Shown piece by piece: positions 8,866 through 19,122 of a stretch of DNA of 64,000 bases. Position numbers and translations under genes: made by a program. Origin of the DNA: Planctomycetota bacterium. GTDB taxonomy: Bacteria > Planctomycetota > Planctomycetia > Planctomycetales > Planctomycetaceae. The stretch is taken from the NCBI GenBank assembly GCA_016872645.1, contig VGZH01000002.1, positions 51,769 to 115,768 on the forward strand, in the 5' to 3' direction. The notes beneath the pieces were generated by a model, which saw only the letters and a program-made list of their open reading frames with translations, was not told where the DNA came from and did no database searches. Positions within the stretch are counted from its first letter, which is position 1, and each line of letters begins with the position of its first letter.

Positions 8866-9729
8866 TCATACGCCTCTAGATGGCGGCGGCTGTTCTGTGC
8901 GCGGTCCCTTCGGTCCTTTCGTGCTGATGACCGTCAGCACTTCGCTGACATCAACCATCACGCGCCGTGACTCGTCGTAGGCAATCATCACTTTGCGGGC
9001 CAGGATCTCCTGCGAGACAACTCGCCCTTGGCCCGCCTTGGTCACAACCGTCGCTCCGACTGGAGGCAAGTCACGCAGGTGTTCCTCGTAGGTGTCATAC
9101 TCGTACCGCAGGCAACACTTCAGCCGTCCGCAGCGGCCAGAAATCTTATTCGGGTCGAGCGTCGCCTTTTGCACCTTGGCCATCTTCATCGTGACTGGCG
9201 GCATCTCGCGGAGGTGCGTGTTGCAGCAGACTGGTTTGCCGCAGTCACCGTAGTCAGCCAGCAGTTTGGCCTCGTCACGAATGCCGATCTGCCGCATTTC
9301 GATTCGCAGTTTGAAGTGCCCCGCCAGCACGCGGACCAGGTCGCGGAAATCAATGCGCTTCTCCGAGAGGTAATAAATGATTAGCCGCTCACCACCAAAG
9401 AGCCGCTCGATGTCGATGAGCTGCATCTGCAATTTGCTCTCGGCGATGAGCCGTCCGCAGTCTGCGAAGTCCTGCTTCTGCGAGGCCACCACTTGATCTC
9501 GCTTGCGCAGGTCGTCGGTCGAGGCGATTTGCAGGATGCGGCCGGTCTCGTCGGTGCGTCCCAGATACGATCTCGTTTGCTCGGACGCGGGGCAGAGCAC
9601 TTCGCCCCACTCAACTCCGCGGTCCGTCCGCACGATCACTGATGTGCCGCGCTCGATCGGTTCATCGTTCTTCGCGGAGAACTCGCCAACGATTCGCATG
9701 ATACCGTAGCGGACGATGTGATTGGCCAT
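8866..9729 (-). CDS. PSP1 domain protein, RicT-like
   Basis: A protein of 287 residues with the PSP1 domain. In Bacillus the homologue RicT (YaaT) works with RicA and RicF in an iron-sulfur complex that aids RNase Y processing. The Cys-rich core is well kept: CGKPVCC near residue 165 and GRCGRLKCCLRYE near residue 205, matching the cluster-binding Cys of RicT. The C-terminus is Pro/Lys-rich. The ATG at 9729 starts MANHIVRYGIMRIV, as expected for the family; the longer frame upstream runs into a palindromic repeat. It is 101 bases downstream of hom on the same strand, separated by that repeat. Confidence 0.85.
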   Translation of the reverse strand: MANHIVRYGIMRIVGEFSAKNDEPIERGTSVIVRTDRGVEWGEVLCPASEQTRSYLGRTDETGRILQIASTDDLRKRDQVVASQKQDFADCGRLIAESKLQMQLIDIERLFGGERLIIYYLSEKRIDFRDLVRVLAGHFKLRIEMRQIGIRDEAKLLADYGDCGKPVCCNTHLREMPPVTMKMAKVQKATLDPNKISGRCGRLKCCLRYEYDTYEEHLRDLPPVGATVVTKAGQGRVVSQEILARKVMIAYDESRRVMVDVSEVLTVISTKGPKGPRTEQPPPSRGV

Positions 9730-9743
9730 GTGATTCACTCTGC

Positions 9744-9824
9744 AGTGCGGTGTGTCAGCACCGCTCTGGATCATTCAATGCGTCGATTTCCACGAACCCC
9801 AAAGCGGTGCTGACACACCGCACT
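9744..9824. repeat. perfect 22-bp inverted repeat with 37-base spacer
   Basis: Arms at 9744-9765 and 9803-9824 are exact reverse complements. Each arm contains the core GCGGTGTGTCAGCACCGC, itself a small hairpin (6-bp stem, 6-base loop). The same core occurs a third time at 19124-19141. The element sits between two co-directional minus-strand genes, hom and the RicT-like gene, so it may act as a transcript-end or processing hairpin, or be a REP-like mobile palindrome. Confidence 0.85.
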
Positions 9825-9830
9825 CCCAAA

Positions 9831-11153
9831 CTAGGCCGCGACCGGGATACGGACACGCGGCGGACGGATGCTCTTCAGCCGCTCAAGTTCCGCGTCGGCA
9901 TCCCGCAGGGCTCCTTCGGTACTTTCGTGAGTCATGATTACCAGTGGCACGATCACTGGCCCGCCAGAAATCGCAGCAGATTCCGCTTCCTTTTGTATCA
10001 CTGACGCGATGCTGATGTGATGCCGTCCCAGAATGTCCGCAATGTCGGCGAGCACATGCGGGCGGTCCTCGACGTTGAATCGCAGATAAAATCGACGACG
10101 GACTTCGGTCGCCGGCAAGAGCGGCAATGGCGAGTGCTCGCGCCAAATGTCGAGCCGCGAAAACGTCAGCTGCGCTCGGCCGACCGCCAAATCGATTAAA
10201 TCCGCAATGACCGCCGAGGCGGTTGGCATCTCGCCAGCTCCGGCGCCGGAATACCACAAACGTCCGACCGCGTCGCCGGTCAGTTCCACCATGTTGAAGG
10301 CACCGGAGGTCTTCGCGAGCGGTTGATCAAACTTCACCAACGTCGGTTGCACGTGCATTTCAAGCTGCCCCTTGACCAACCGCGCGGTCGCCAACAGTTT
10401 GACGCGATACCCGAACTCGGTCGCGTTTCGCAGATCGGGCAGTTCCAGCTTGTCGATTCCCGTCCGCTGTATCGCCGACACCGACACCTTCGTTCCAAAC
10501 GCGATCTGACTGAGCAAGACCAGCTTTTGAGCTGCATCTGTGCCGTCGACGTCCAGCGTTGGATCGGCCTCGGCGTAACCCAGTCGCTGAGCCTCCGCCA
10601 GCACGTCGGCATACGGCCGAGCTTTCTCGTGCATCTCGGTCAGAATGAAATTGCTGGTGCCGTTAATGATGGCCTGAATCGAAGTGATTTGATTCGCCGC
10701 CATCGACTGCCCAATCGCCGCGATGATCGGAATCCCACCTGCGACCGCCGCCTCGAACGCCACCGTGCGACCAAGTTCGCGGGCGCGCCGGAAAACCTCA
10801 TCGCCATGTTCGCACAGCAGCGCCTTGTTCGCCGTCACAACATCCTTGCCCGATTCGAGCAACCGCAGCATGATCGTCCGCGCCGGCTCCAACCCGCCGA
10901 CCAGATGCAACGCGACGTCGATGTCCTTGTCGGCGTACACCACGTCGAGATCGTCAACGATCAAGCCACTCGGCAACGCGATGGCCCGCGATTTCTCGAC
11001 ATGCTCCACGACGACGCGACGAATCTCGATCGGCCGACCAGCACGACGAGCAATTCGATCCGCATGATGGGTCAAGATCCGCGCGACCCCCGTGCCGACG
11101 GTCCCCATTCCGATCAAAGCGATCCGCAACGGAGCAATTTGCTTCAGACTCAT
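9831..11153 (-). CDS. hom: homoserine dehydrogenase
   Basis: A protein of 440 residues that reduces aspartate semialdehyde to homoserine (threonine/methionine/isoleucine pathway, cytoplasm). The N-terminal Rossmann motif LRIALIGMGTVGTG is at about residues 10-24. The catalytic domain has GTSNFILTEM and the EADPTLDVDGTDAAQKL segment, where the family keeps catalytic Asp and Lys residues. A C-terminal ACT domain is visible (FNVEDRPHVLADIADILG), suggesting feedback control by an amino acid. ATG 11153 is used; a TTG 15 bases upstream is possible. metX, the next branch enzyme, lies 13 kb away in the same orientation rather than adjacent. Confidence 0.95.
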   Translation of the reverse strand: MSLKQIAPLRIALIGMGTVGTGVARILTHHADRIARRAGRPIEIRRVVVEHVEKSRAIALPSGLIVDDLDVVYADKDIDVALHLVGGLEPARTIMLRLLESGKDVVTANKALLCEHGDEVFRRARELGRTVAFEAAVAGGIPIIAAIGQSMAANQITSIQAIINGTSNFILTEMHEKARPYADVLAEAQRLGYAEADPTLDVDGTDAAQKLVLLSQIAFGTKVSVSAIQRTGIDKLELPDLRNATEFGYRVKLLATARLVKGQLEMHVQPTLVKFDQPLAKTSGAFNMVELTGDAVGRLWYSGAGAGEMPTASAVIADLIDLAVGRAQLTFSRLDIWREHSPLPLLPATEVRRRFYLRFNVEDRPHVLADIADILGRHHISIASVIQKEAESAAISGGPVIVPLVIMTHESTEGALRDADAELERLKSIRPPRVRIPVAA

Positions 11154-11262
11154 TCGGAAACTTTTCAATCAATTGTCAGAGTGATGACGAAATCCTCGAT
11201 TCGTCAGAACAAAGTCCAGAGACCAACATCGTAGCAGTTGCTCACGGACGGGACAGGGTGGG

Positions 11263-12396
11263 TCATTCGCGTTCAAACAGATGATCCCAGAGCGCGGGTG
11301 CCTGGCCGGACACTTTCAGGTCGTCCAGTTGATACCGACATTTTCCGAGTAATTGCTCGGGCTTGTCGAAATAGTTTTCGAGCAACGCTTTGACCGATGC
11401 CTCAATGGCAGCTCGATCTTCTCGCGGTTGGAACCGAGACAATGCCAGGATGCGATAGGCTCCAGGCTTGAGAGCCACCGATTCAAAATTGCCGTCTTCT
11501 CCGACAAACACAACATCCCCGCCCAATTCACGTAAACTGGTGGCGGCGAAACGGCGGTCGGCCTGAGAGTCGGCAGAGCGGAATCCCGTGACGGCCAGCT
11601 TCGTCGTGCCATCTCGCCTTTCCGGAAGTAACAGCACACATGCACCCCGATCGGGTTCTCGCTTGCCAGAGTCCGTTTGAAACGTGATGCGACCTTTCAC
11701 GGCAGCGGTCTGCTTACCCGACGAACTCGGGTCATCCGGTGAATTCGACTTCGCAACCAACGGCTTTCCGTTTTTGTCGAAGGTTTCTTTCTGGACTGTC
11801 ACTGACGCGCGATCCCATCGGCCGGCGACGAAGCCTACGATCAAACTCAGCAACGAAGCGATCACGATCCAACTTGTCGCGTTGCGAGTCAGTGTCGGAC
11901 GAATCGTTCCGTATTGCGTCAACGGCATTTCGACGTCAACGACTGGCTGCTCGGCGGCTGGATCGCGAGCGATCGGCAGACTGGCCAGCGCGGAGAGTTC
12001 TTGCATCGAGGCGACCGGCGCTGGTTGCCGGGTGTCATGGATCTCAATCGGTATTGGCTTGGGAGCAACGACCGGATCAACTCGGATCGGCACTGGCACA
12101 ATGGGGGGCGCGGCTGGTGGCTTCGGAGCCCCATTTTCACCTTCGGGTACAGCGACTGCGGATTCGGATTCCTGTACTGTCTCGTTTTGACCAAACATCG
12201 CCAGCTCTTCCAACGCGGTGGCGAGCTTTGAGTCTTTGATGTTCAGCTTCAGTTCCGGCAGCGGCGCGACATTCCCCTCCGGATCAGGGACTCGGATCGT
12301 CCGGCCGCAGGTCGGGCAGTCCACCAGCATTCCCGACTTGGTGTGCGAGATGCCCAAAAACTGTCGACAGTGTTCGCAACGAAACTTGATGGGCAT
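11263..12396 (-). CDS. zinc-ribbon protein with a single transmembrane segment
   Basis: A protein of 377 residues. The N-terminus is a zinc ribbon, FRCEHCRQFLG...DCPTCGRTIRVP, with two CxxC knuckles in the first 40 residues, common at the start of planctomycete membrane proteins. A Pro-rich linker follows (about residues 80-130), then one transmembrane helix near residue 180 (SWIVIASLLSLIVGFVAGR). The outer part begins with an AAVKGRITFQTDSGK strand and PGAYRILALS, like carboxypeptidase-regulatory/Ig-type beta domains. The ATG at 12396 begins directly before the ribbon. It probably forms an operon with the small membrane protein upstream. No enzymatic motif is visible, and the function is unknown. 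Confidence 0.75.
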   Translation of the reverse strand: MPIKFRCEHCRQFLGISHTKSGMLVDCPTCGRTIRVPDPEGNVAPLPELKLNIKDSKLATALEELAMFGQNETVQESESAVAVPEGENGAPKPPAAPPIVPVPIRVDPVVAPKPIPIEIHDTRQPAPVASMQELSALASLPIARDPAAEQPVVDVEMPLTQYGTIRPTLTRNATSWIVIASLLSLIVGFVAGRWDRASVTVQKETFDKNGKPLVAKSNSPDDPSSSGKQTAAVKGRITFQTDSGKREPDRGACVLLLPERRDGTTKLAVTGFRSADSQADRRFAATSLRELGGDVVFVGEDGNFESVALKPGAYRILALSRFQPREDRAAIEASVKALLENYFDKPEQLLGKCRYQLDDLKVSGQAPALWDHLFERE

Positions 12397-12434
12397 GAGA
12401 GGTCAGACGCCAGCAGGCCAAAGCTTGCGTGGCT

Positions 12435-12680
12435 TCAGCGAGAGGTATTGTCAGAGTTTGTGTCGTGCACCACTCGCCAAGCCAGCAGTGCGACCAGCGA
12501 GACAAAGTTGATCACCCAGGCCGAAGCCGCGACCAGAAACACGCCCCACACGCCAGACGAGCCGTTCTGGTCGCCGACGGCCAGCAGAATCAGCGAGATC
12601 ACACACGCCAATAGGCTAACTAACGTCAGTACCGCTCCGGTCCAAAACAAGCGGCCGATCCAAGTTCGTGTCTGTTGCAT
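12435..12680 (-). CDS. small membrane protein with two transmembrane helices
   Basis: An 81-residue protein starting at MQQTRTWIG. Two hydrophobic stretches (LFWTGAVLTLVSLLACVISLILLAV and WGVFLVAASAWVINFVSLVALLAW, in parts) flank a short polar loop DQNGSSG. A longer frame upstream exists but its extra residues are low in hydrophobicity and antisense to the start region of the next gene, so the internal ATG at 12680 is preferred although no good ribosome-binding site is seen. It lies 38 bases upstream of the zinc-ribbon gene. Unknown function. Confidence 0.55.
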   Translation of the reverse strand: MQQTRTWIGRLFWTGAVLTLVSLLACVISLILLAVGDQNGSSGVWGVFLVAASAWVINFVSLVALLAWRVVHDTNSDNTSR

Positions 12681-12899
12681 GAGATGCCGCAATGAGTTCG
12701 AGGTTTTCAGGCCAAACCGTCCGATTCGATCGATTGGGTAACATCTTCCGCTCTCGCTTCGTTGCGTCAAGCCGTCAGGTTGCCGGAGCCACTTCTTCCG
12801 AGACATTGCCTTTCGTGACCGATAGACTGTTCCGTGCCCGTGAAGCTTCTCGGTGCGGGCAAGCTGCCCGTAAGACACACAGGTTTGAGTCACTCTGCC

Positions 12900-14192
12900 A
12901 TGAAATTGGACGATTTTTTGAAAGCGGATTTAAATCGCCGGCAGTTTTTGGGACGCAGTGCTCAAAACGCGGCCGGAGTCGCCGCCGGCATGGTTGGTCT
13001 GGCGGGAGCCGCCGCGTTGGCCAAAGGGTCGGCGTCCGAGCGAGTTCGCCTGGCCGTGATCGGTGTCCGAAACCAGGGCAAGGCCTTGGCGAGCAGCTTT
13101 GCGTCGCTGCCCGATGCCAGCGTCGTGTCGTTGTGCGACGTCGATGAAAACCAATTTCCCGCCGCGGTCCAAGCGGTCCAGAATTTCCAGGGGACGTCTC
13201 CTAAAACCGAGCGAGACTTCCGCCGAGTGGTCGACGATCCGTCGGTCGATGCGGTCGTGATTGCGACGCCGGATCATTGGCACGCAACGATGACGGCTCT
13301 TGCCTGCGAAGCGGGCAAGGACGTGTACGTCGAGACGCCCGCCTGCCACTTCGGTGGCGAAGCGGCTCAGATGATCGAAGCCGCTCGGACGAATCAACGG
13401 ATCGTTGCCGTCGGCTTGCCGCAGCGGAGCGGCCAACATTTTCAATCGGCGATCCGGTTAGTGCAAAGCGGTCAACTCGGACAAGTCACGCTCGCGAAGG
13501 CTTGGTTTGTGCAACGTCGACAACCACTCGCGCCGGCTCTGCCCGCCGAGCCGCCTGCCGGAGTCAATTTTGAATCGTGGCTCGGTCCCGCGCCGCAGCG
13601 GCCATTTCTAGAACATCGATTTCACTATCATTGGCGCTGGTTCTGGGAACACGGCAACGGCGAACTTGGAGCTTGGGGTTCACAGTTGCTCGACGTCGCT
13701 CGGTGGGGATTGGATGTCGCTTGGCCTCAGCGAGTCGCCTCGACGAACGGCCGGCGCGTCATCGCAGACGACGCTGAGACTCCCGATGCGCTGCAGGTGC
13801 AGTTCGACTGCGGCGACAAGACCGTGATTTGGGAGCATCGCACCTGGAGCAATCATGCTCCGGAAGGTCGCACGGCGGCGGTCGCATTTTTTGGTGAGCG
13901 CGGCACGTTGGTTGTCGATCGCGGTGGATGGAAGGTCTACGACTCAAAGGAGTCGCTGACGTCCGACGCCAGCGAGTTGACGTTGCCGCATCTGGCTGAT
14001 TTCCTCGCGGCCGTGAAGGAGCGTCGCGCTCCGGTCGCGGATTTGGAGATCGGCACGGTCTCGGCGAGATGGGGACAGCTCGCAGCGATCTCGCACCGCG
14101 TGGGCCGCGAAGTGCAGGTCGATGCTGCCGGTCGACCGCAGGGTGATGACGCGGTGGCTTTGTGGCAGCCAGCCGCCGCCGATGTGGTGTGA
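12900..14192 (+). CDS. Gfo/Idh/MocA-family oxidoreductase, Tat-exported
   Basis: A protein of 430 residues. The N-terminus holds a twin-arginine signal, NRRQFLGRSAQNAAGV, followed by an Ala/Gly hydrophobic stretch, so it is likely exported folded. The Rossmann motif VRLAVIGVRNQGKAL starts at about residue 48. The family motif EKP appears as VYVETPACHF, that is ETP in place of EKP, which removes the usual catalytic Lys. Downstream DHWHATMTALACEAGKD is typical. The C-terminal alpha/beta domain ends near DAVALWQP. Family members oxidise or reduce sugars, inositols and related polyols with NAD(P). It shares its surroundings with a second member at 14729. Confidence 0.85.
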   Translation: MKLDDFLKADLNRRQFLGRSAQNAAGVAAGMVGLAGAAALAKGSASERVRLAVIGVRNQGKALASSFASLPDASVVSLCDVDENQFPAAVQAVQNFQGTSPKTERDFRRVVDDPSVDAVVIATPDHWHATMTALACEAGKDVYVETPACHFGGEAAQMIEAARTNQRIVAVGLPQRSGQHFQSAIRLVQSGQLGQVTLAKAWFVQRRQPLAPALPAEPPAGVNFESWLGPAPQRPFLEHRFHYHWRWFWEHGNGELGAWGSQLLDVARWGLDVAWPQRVASTNGRRVIADDAETPDALQVQFDCGDKTVIWEHRTWSNHAPEGRTAAVAFFGERGTLVVDRGGWKVYDSKESLTSDASELTLPHLADFLAAVKERRAPVADLEIGTVSARWGQLAAISHRVGREVQVDAAGRPQGDDAVALWQPAAADVV

Positions 14193-14476
14193 AGCCGATT
14201 GCAATTCTCTTCATCGCGAGTGGGCGTCCCGTTTACTTCGGCCATCGCGTTGTTCCCACCATTGTCATTCCGGCCCAGCTGTTGATACCGGCGACCTTGA
14301 TTGAGTTGGTTACAGGCGTTCGCCACGATGGTCAACTCTGCAGACACCTCGTGTGAAACTTCGATCAGGCCCACAACCATAGCCAGGCAGACAATCGTCG
14401 AGATCAAAATCAACTCGGAGGTGACGACAAATCCCCGCTCGTCGTTCAGCAATTTCTTGAAGAGTTGCCAAATCAT
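13937..14476 (-). CDS. pilin-like small membrane protein, C-terminal half doubtful (possible frameshift)
   Basis: The first 60 residues look genuine: MIWQLFKKLLNDERGFVVTSE, a hydrophobic helix LILISTIVCLAMVVGLIEVS, then ELTIVANACNQLNQ. This resembles the short Flp/pilin-like proteins of planctomycetes. Beyond that the frame turns into Arg/Thr/Ser/Cys-rich sequence and runs 256 bases antisense into the Gfo/Idh/MocA gene, which looks non-coding. In another frame the DNA after residue 60 reads VAGINSWAGMTMVGTTRWPK and stops at 14233, outside the neighbour. A one- or two-base indel near 14290-14300 (mutation or sequencing error) would explain this. The start at 14476 is before the conserved N-terminus. 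Confidence 0.5.
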   Translation of the reverse strand: MIWQLFKKLLNDERGFVVTSELILISTIVCLAMVVGLIEVSHEVSAELTIVANACNQLNQGRRYQQLGRNDNGGNNAMAEVNGTPTRDEENCNRLHTTSAAAGCHKATASSPCGRPAASTCTSRPTRCEIAASCPHLAETVPISKSATGARRSFTAARKSARCGNVNSLASDVSDSFES

Positions 14477-14728
14477 GGACCTCGACCGAAACAGATTCGC
14501 GAAGGGATGGCGGCGCGGCAGGACTCGAATTTCTGCCGCCAGAGGCTCCGCAATCGAACAGACAGCTCTGGGCCGTGATTCGCCAACGTTGCAGCCGACA
14601 AGAGCGAACCAATTCACATCGCTAGCCGGTTGCAACGATTGCTCTCACCGAGCCGTCGCAGCGTGGCCGCCTACTCATTGCCGCGATACCGTATTGATCC
14701 ACTTCGGCCGCTTGATCAGGAGACTCAC

Positions 14729-16066
<1,338 letters not shown>

Positions 16067-16089
16067 CTGTTCAGCGAGGAGATTCGTTG

Positions 16090-16248
16090 ATGCCGTCTGC
16101 TCGCCGAATTCTGCAAACCATGATGGTGTTGAGTACCATCTGGCTATGCCCGAGCCAACACGCTGGCAAGAAATATGCAGATTGGCCGCATAAAACGGCT
16201 CCAGCATTTGGCTCAAATGCAGATCTTCACTTCACCTCGAATGGATGA
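16090..16248 (+). CDS. possible small secreted protein, 52 residues
   Basis: A short frame with GAGGAG about 9 bases before its ATG and a signal-peptide-like start (MPSARRILQTMMVLSTIWLC). The remaining 30 residues (GKKYADWPHKTAPAFG and so on) match nothing I know. It follows the Gfo/Idh/MocA gene by 23 bases and could be co-transcribed, or be the leftover start of a lost gene. The evidence is the ribosome-binding site and the hydrophobic N-terminus only. Confidence 0.3.
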   Translation: MPSARRILQTMMVLSTIWLCPSQHAGKKYADWPHKTAPAFGSNADLHFTSNG

Positions 16249-16292
16249 ATTCGAAGCGGAGGCACATTCAAGTTGCCATCCAAACACTCAGC

Positions 16293-17483
16293 TCACTTGG
16301 CCGCGACTGGTTCGTCGGCGAGCAGTTTCTCGATCATGTCGTGAATCGCCGTGGCGTTCTTCGAACCGCTGCCGACTCGGATCAGGCGAATGTTGCCTTG
16401 GCGATCGATGAGCACCACTTGCGGGATGCCTTGCACGGCGAGCTGCTTGGCCACGGTGTTCCCTTCGCCTTGCAACGCAAATCGATGCTTCAAGCCATGG
16501 AATTCGGCGAACTTCTTGAGCATGGCTTGCTCGGTTTCGTGAGTCACGACGGGGTCTTTTTCTTTCTCGGCTTCTTTGTCCTCTCCCTCTTTCTTCTCGG
16601 CCGGTTTTTTCACTGGCCGCATGGGACGATTCTCAGCGTCGTTCCATTCGTATCCGTAGTACCGCGTCATGCCAACAATGACTAGGCCCTTCTCCGAATA
16701 CTTCTCTTGCCATTCGCGAAGATGCGGGAAAGTGGCAATGCATGGGCCACACCAGATGGCCCAGAAGTCGAGCAGCACGACTTTGCCCTTGAGGTCGTCC
16801 GCCGACAACGGTGAGCCATTCGTCCATTCCTCGACGTTCAAATCTGGAGCCGGCTTGCCGATCAGGGCCGCGAGTTCATGACCGTGCTTGATAATGCCAG
16901 CGTATGACGTGAGCGTCTTTTCCAGTGTTTCCAATTGGGTCTTTGTTGCCTTCTCTTCTGTGGCTTCCTTGAGCTTCCCGATCCGATCCTTGGCTGTATT
17001 CAACAACTGCTCCGCCTTGTCTGGTTCGGAGCGAGCAATCGAGCCAATTTCGGTGGTGACTTTGCGGCTGTACTTCCGCAAGACCGCCTGATCGTCCGGT
17101 TTGTCATCAATCTGCTTTTCCAAATCCGCCAACGACGTACGGGCGAGGGCCAGAGTCTCTTCGAAGTTGGTCGCGATCAGTTTGGCTCGCGTCTGATTGG
17201 ACTTCCCCGCCGCCGACTCCGGCTTCAGCGAACCGACGAACTCCTTAGCCGCCACGAGTTTCTTCTCGGCATCTTCGGGAGCAGTGTCCATCAACTCGGA
17301 GATTTCTTTGAAGGTCTCATTCAACCAAGCCGTGAACGCTTTGGGGTCATCGGGATTGTTTTGGTACTGCTCCGTGGCCGAAGCCGCCGCGCCGCTCGCC
17401 GCATCGCCCTTCGGGGGATCGGCGGCCTTCAGAGAACTCAACGCCAAGACGATCACCACGAACATCAAGGAGAAAGACTTCAT
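16293..17483 (-). CDS. TlpA/ResA-like thioredoxin-domain protein with helical N-terminal domain
   Basis: A 396-residue exported protein: signal peptide MKSFSLMFVVIVLALSSLKA, a long helical region (residues 40-200, rich in Glu, Lys and Ala), then a redoxin domain with GKVVLLDFWAIWCGPC at about residue 230. The WCGPC active site points to a membrane- or periplasm-side disulfide reductase or a resistance-type thioredoxin. A Lys/Glu-rich insertion of about 30 residues (KKPAEKKEGEDKEAEKEKD) follows the central strand. The family cis-Pro loop is VQGIPQVVLIDRQG near residue 350. AGGAG lies 6 bases before the ATG at 17483. Transcribed alone or with the DUF1501 gene upstream. Confidence 0.88.
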   Translation of the reverse strand: MKSFSLMFVVIVLALSSLKAADPPKGDAASGAAASATEQYQNNPDDPKAFTAWLNETFKEISELMDTAPEDAEKKLVAAKEFVGSLKPESAAGKSNQTRAKLIATNFEETLALARTSLADLEKQIDDKPDDQAVLRKYSRKVTTEIGSIARSEPDKAEQLLNTAKDRIGKLKEATEEKATKTQLETLEKTLTSYAGIIKHGHELAALIGKPAPDLNVEEWTNGSPLSADDLKGKVVLLDFWAIWCGPCIATFPHLREWQEKYSEKGLVIVGMTRYYGYEWNDAENRPMRPVKKPAEKKEGEDKEAEKEKDPVVTHETEQAMLKKFAEFHGLKHRFALQGEGNTVAKQLAVQGIPQVVLIDRQGNIRLIRVGSGSKNATAIHDMIEKLLADEPVAAK

Positions 17484-17666
17484 TGGTCGCTCCTAAAGAG
17501 AAGAGGATGGACGATCCTAGAAGCAGGATTGGACTGGGACGGGCGGACATTCAAAGAAGTCCTTCGCCAGACTGCAACCTCAACGCAACTAAGTCAGGCT
17601 TTCCAACCTGACCCGAGCCGAAAAAATACCATCGACTTGGCACTGAATCCGCCTGGAATGGCTGAC

Positions 17667-19103
17667 CTACACGATCTCTCGAATAACCCGGCCTTCCAGA
17701 AATGTCAGCCGTTCGTCGCGGCCCAGGTGCGGGTAGGTCAGTTGGTGCTGATCGAGTCCCAGCTGATGCAGGATCGTCGTGTGGATGTCTCGGAAGTGAT
17801 ACGGCTTTTCGATTGCCTTGAGCCCGATTGCGTCCGTCGCCCCGACGACTCGTCCGCCGCGAATGCCGCCGCCGGCCATCCACATCGAGAAGCCGAGATT
17901 GTGATGATCGCGGCCACCGGTTGGTGATTGCGCATCGGGCGATCGTCCGAACTCGCCGCCCCACAGCACCAAGGTGCTGTCGAGCAATCCGCGCCGTTTC
18001 AAATCCTTAAGCAACGCGGCCACCGGTCGATCGGTTTCAGCCGCCTTGCGGAGGTGATTCTCTTCGATATCGCCGTGAGCGTCCCACTGCATGTTGCCGG
18101 GGCCGCCGCCAGAGACGACACACACGAAGCGGACTCCGTTCTCGACTAGCTTCCGCGCGAACAAACAGCGCCGGCCGTAGTCGTTGGTGGGCTCTGAACC
18201 GATCCCGTAGAGGTCCAATGTTTCTTGCGGTTCGCGAGAGAGATCGAATACTTCGGGAGCCTCAGTCTGCATCCGGAACGCAACGTCGTATGCGTTGATA
18301 CGCGCGTTGAATTCCTCGTTGGCCGGGTCCAGCGTTGACTCATTCAGGCCGCGCAAGAATTGCAATGTGCGGCGACGCTGTTGGCTCGTAACATGTTTGG
18401 GCAAATCCAAATTGAGCACCGGGCGCTCTCCCGGCCGAAACATCGTCGGCTGATACACCGCTGGCAAAATCCCGTGCGCGTACATCGGTTGGCCCGCTTC
18501 GAGTGCTCCCTTCGGATCGGGCATCACGACATACGAGGGCAACGACTGGCTCTCCGCACCCAGGCCATACAGCAACCAGGAACCCATGCTGGGGAAACCA
18601 GGCACGACGCGGCCGGAGAACAATTCGTACTGCGCGGCCGAGTGAACCACGCTGTCGCCGTAACAGGACCGCAGCACGGCGATATCGTCGATGCAGGTCG
18701 CTGTGTGCGGAAACAAGTCGGACACTTCGATCCCGCTCTCGCCGTGTTTGCGAAACGACCGCTTGGTCCCCAACAGCCGCGCGTCTTCGTGAACGAACTG
18801 GTACTTCGCCTCGCCGAATTCGTCTGGCCGCCGTTGTCCGTTGAGCTTGTTGAGCAGCGGCTTGGGATCAAACGTCTCGACGTGGCTCGGCCCGCCGGCC
18901 ATGAACAGGAAGATGACGGACTTCGCCTGCCCCCCGACATGCGAAGGCTTCGCCGCCAATGGATTCGACCCCGCCGCCTGAAGCTGCTCGTCATGCAACA
19001 ACGAGGCCAACGCCAGTCCGCCGAACCCGCAACACGCCTCGCGCACGAACTCGCGTCGCGTGGAGGTGATTCTCGAATGAATCTTTGGAGTGCGGGGATT
19101 CAT
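17667..19103 (-). CDS. DUF1501 domain protein, Tat-exported
   Basis: A protein of 478 residues, the usual length for this sulfatase/phosphatase-fold family. A twin-arginine signal is seen at STRREFVREACCGFGGLALASLL. The family core is complete: KSVIFLFMAGGPSHVETFDPKP, SDLFPHTATCIDDIAVLRS, SGGGPGNMQWDAHGD, and the GGEFGRSPD...GGRDHHNLGFSMWMAGGGIRGG motif near the C-terminus. It pairs with the PSD1 cytochrome c gene 47 bases upstream on the same strand, a standard planctomycete arrangement inferred to act on polysaccharides or other complex organic matter outside the cytoplasm. A short palindrome lies between the two genes. Confidence 0.93.
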   Translation of the reverse strand: MNPRTPKIHSRITSTRREFVREACCGFGGLALASLLHDEQLQAAGSNPLAAKPSHVGGQAKSVIFLFMAGGPSHVETFDPKPLLNKLNGQRRPDEFGEAKYQFVHEDARLLGTKRSFRKHGESGIEVSDLFPHTATCIDDIAVLRSCYGDSVVHSAAQYELFSGRVVPGFPSMGSWLLYGLGAESQSLPSYVVMPDPKGALEAGQPMYAHGILPAVYQPTMFRPGERPVLNLDLPKHVTSQQRRRTLQFLRGLNESTLDPANEEFNARINAYDVAFRMQTEAPEVFDLSREPQETLDLYGIGSEPTNDYGRRCLFARKLVENGVRFVCVVSGGGPGNMQWDAHGDIEENHLRKAAETDRPVAALLKDLKRRGLLDSTLVLWGGEFGRSPDAQSPTGGRDHHNLGFSMWMAGGGIRGGRVVGATDAIGLKAIEKPYHFRDIHTTILHQLGLDQHQLTYPHLGRDERLTFLEGRVIREIV

Positions 19104-19122
19104 CGCCGTTTTCCTTTTGGAC

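Noticed and set aside
10323..11234. Long plus-strand open frame (303 codons) opposite homoserine dehydrogenase
   Set aside because: It is antisense to hom, rich in Arg/Gln/His as expected for a shadow frame, and shows no domain or ribosome-binding site.
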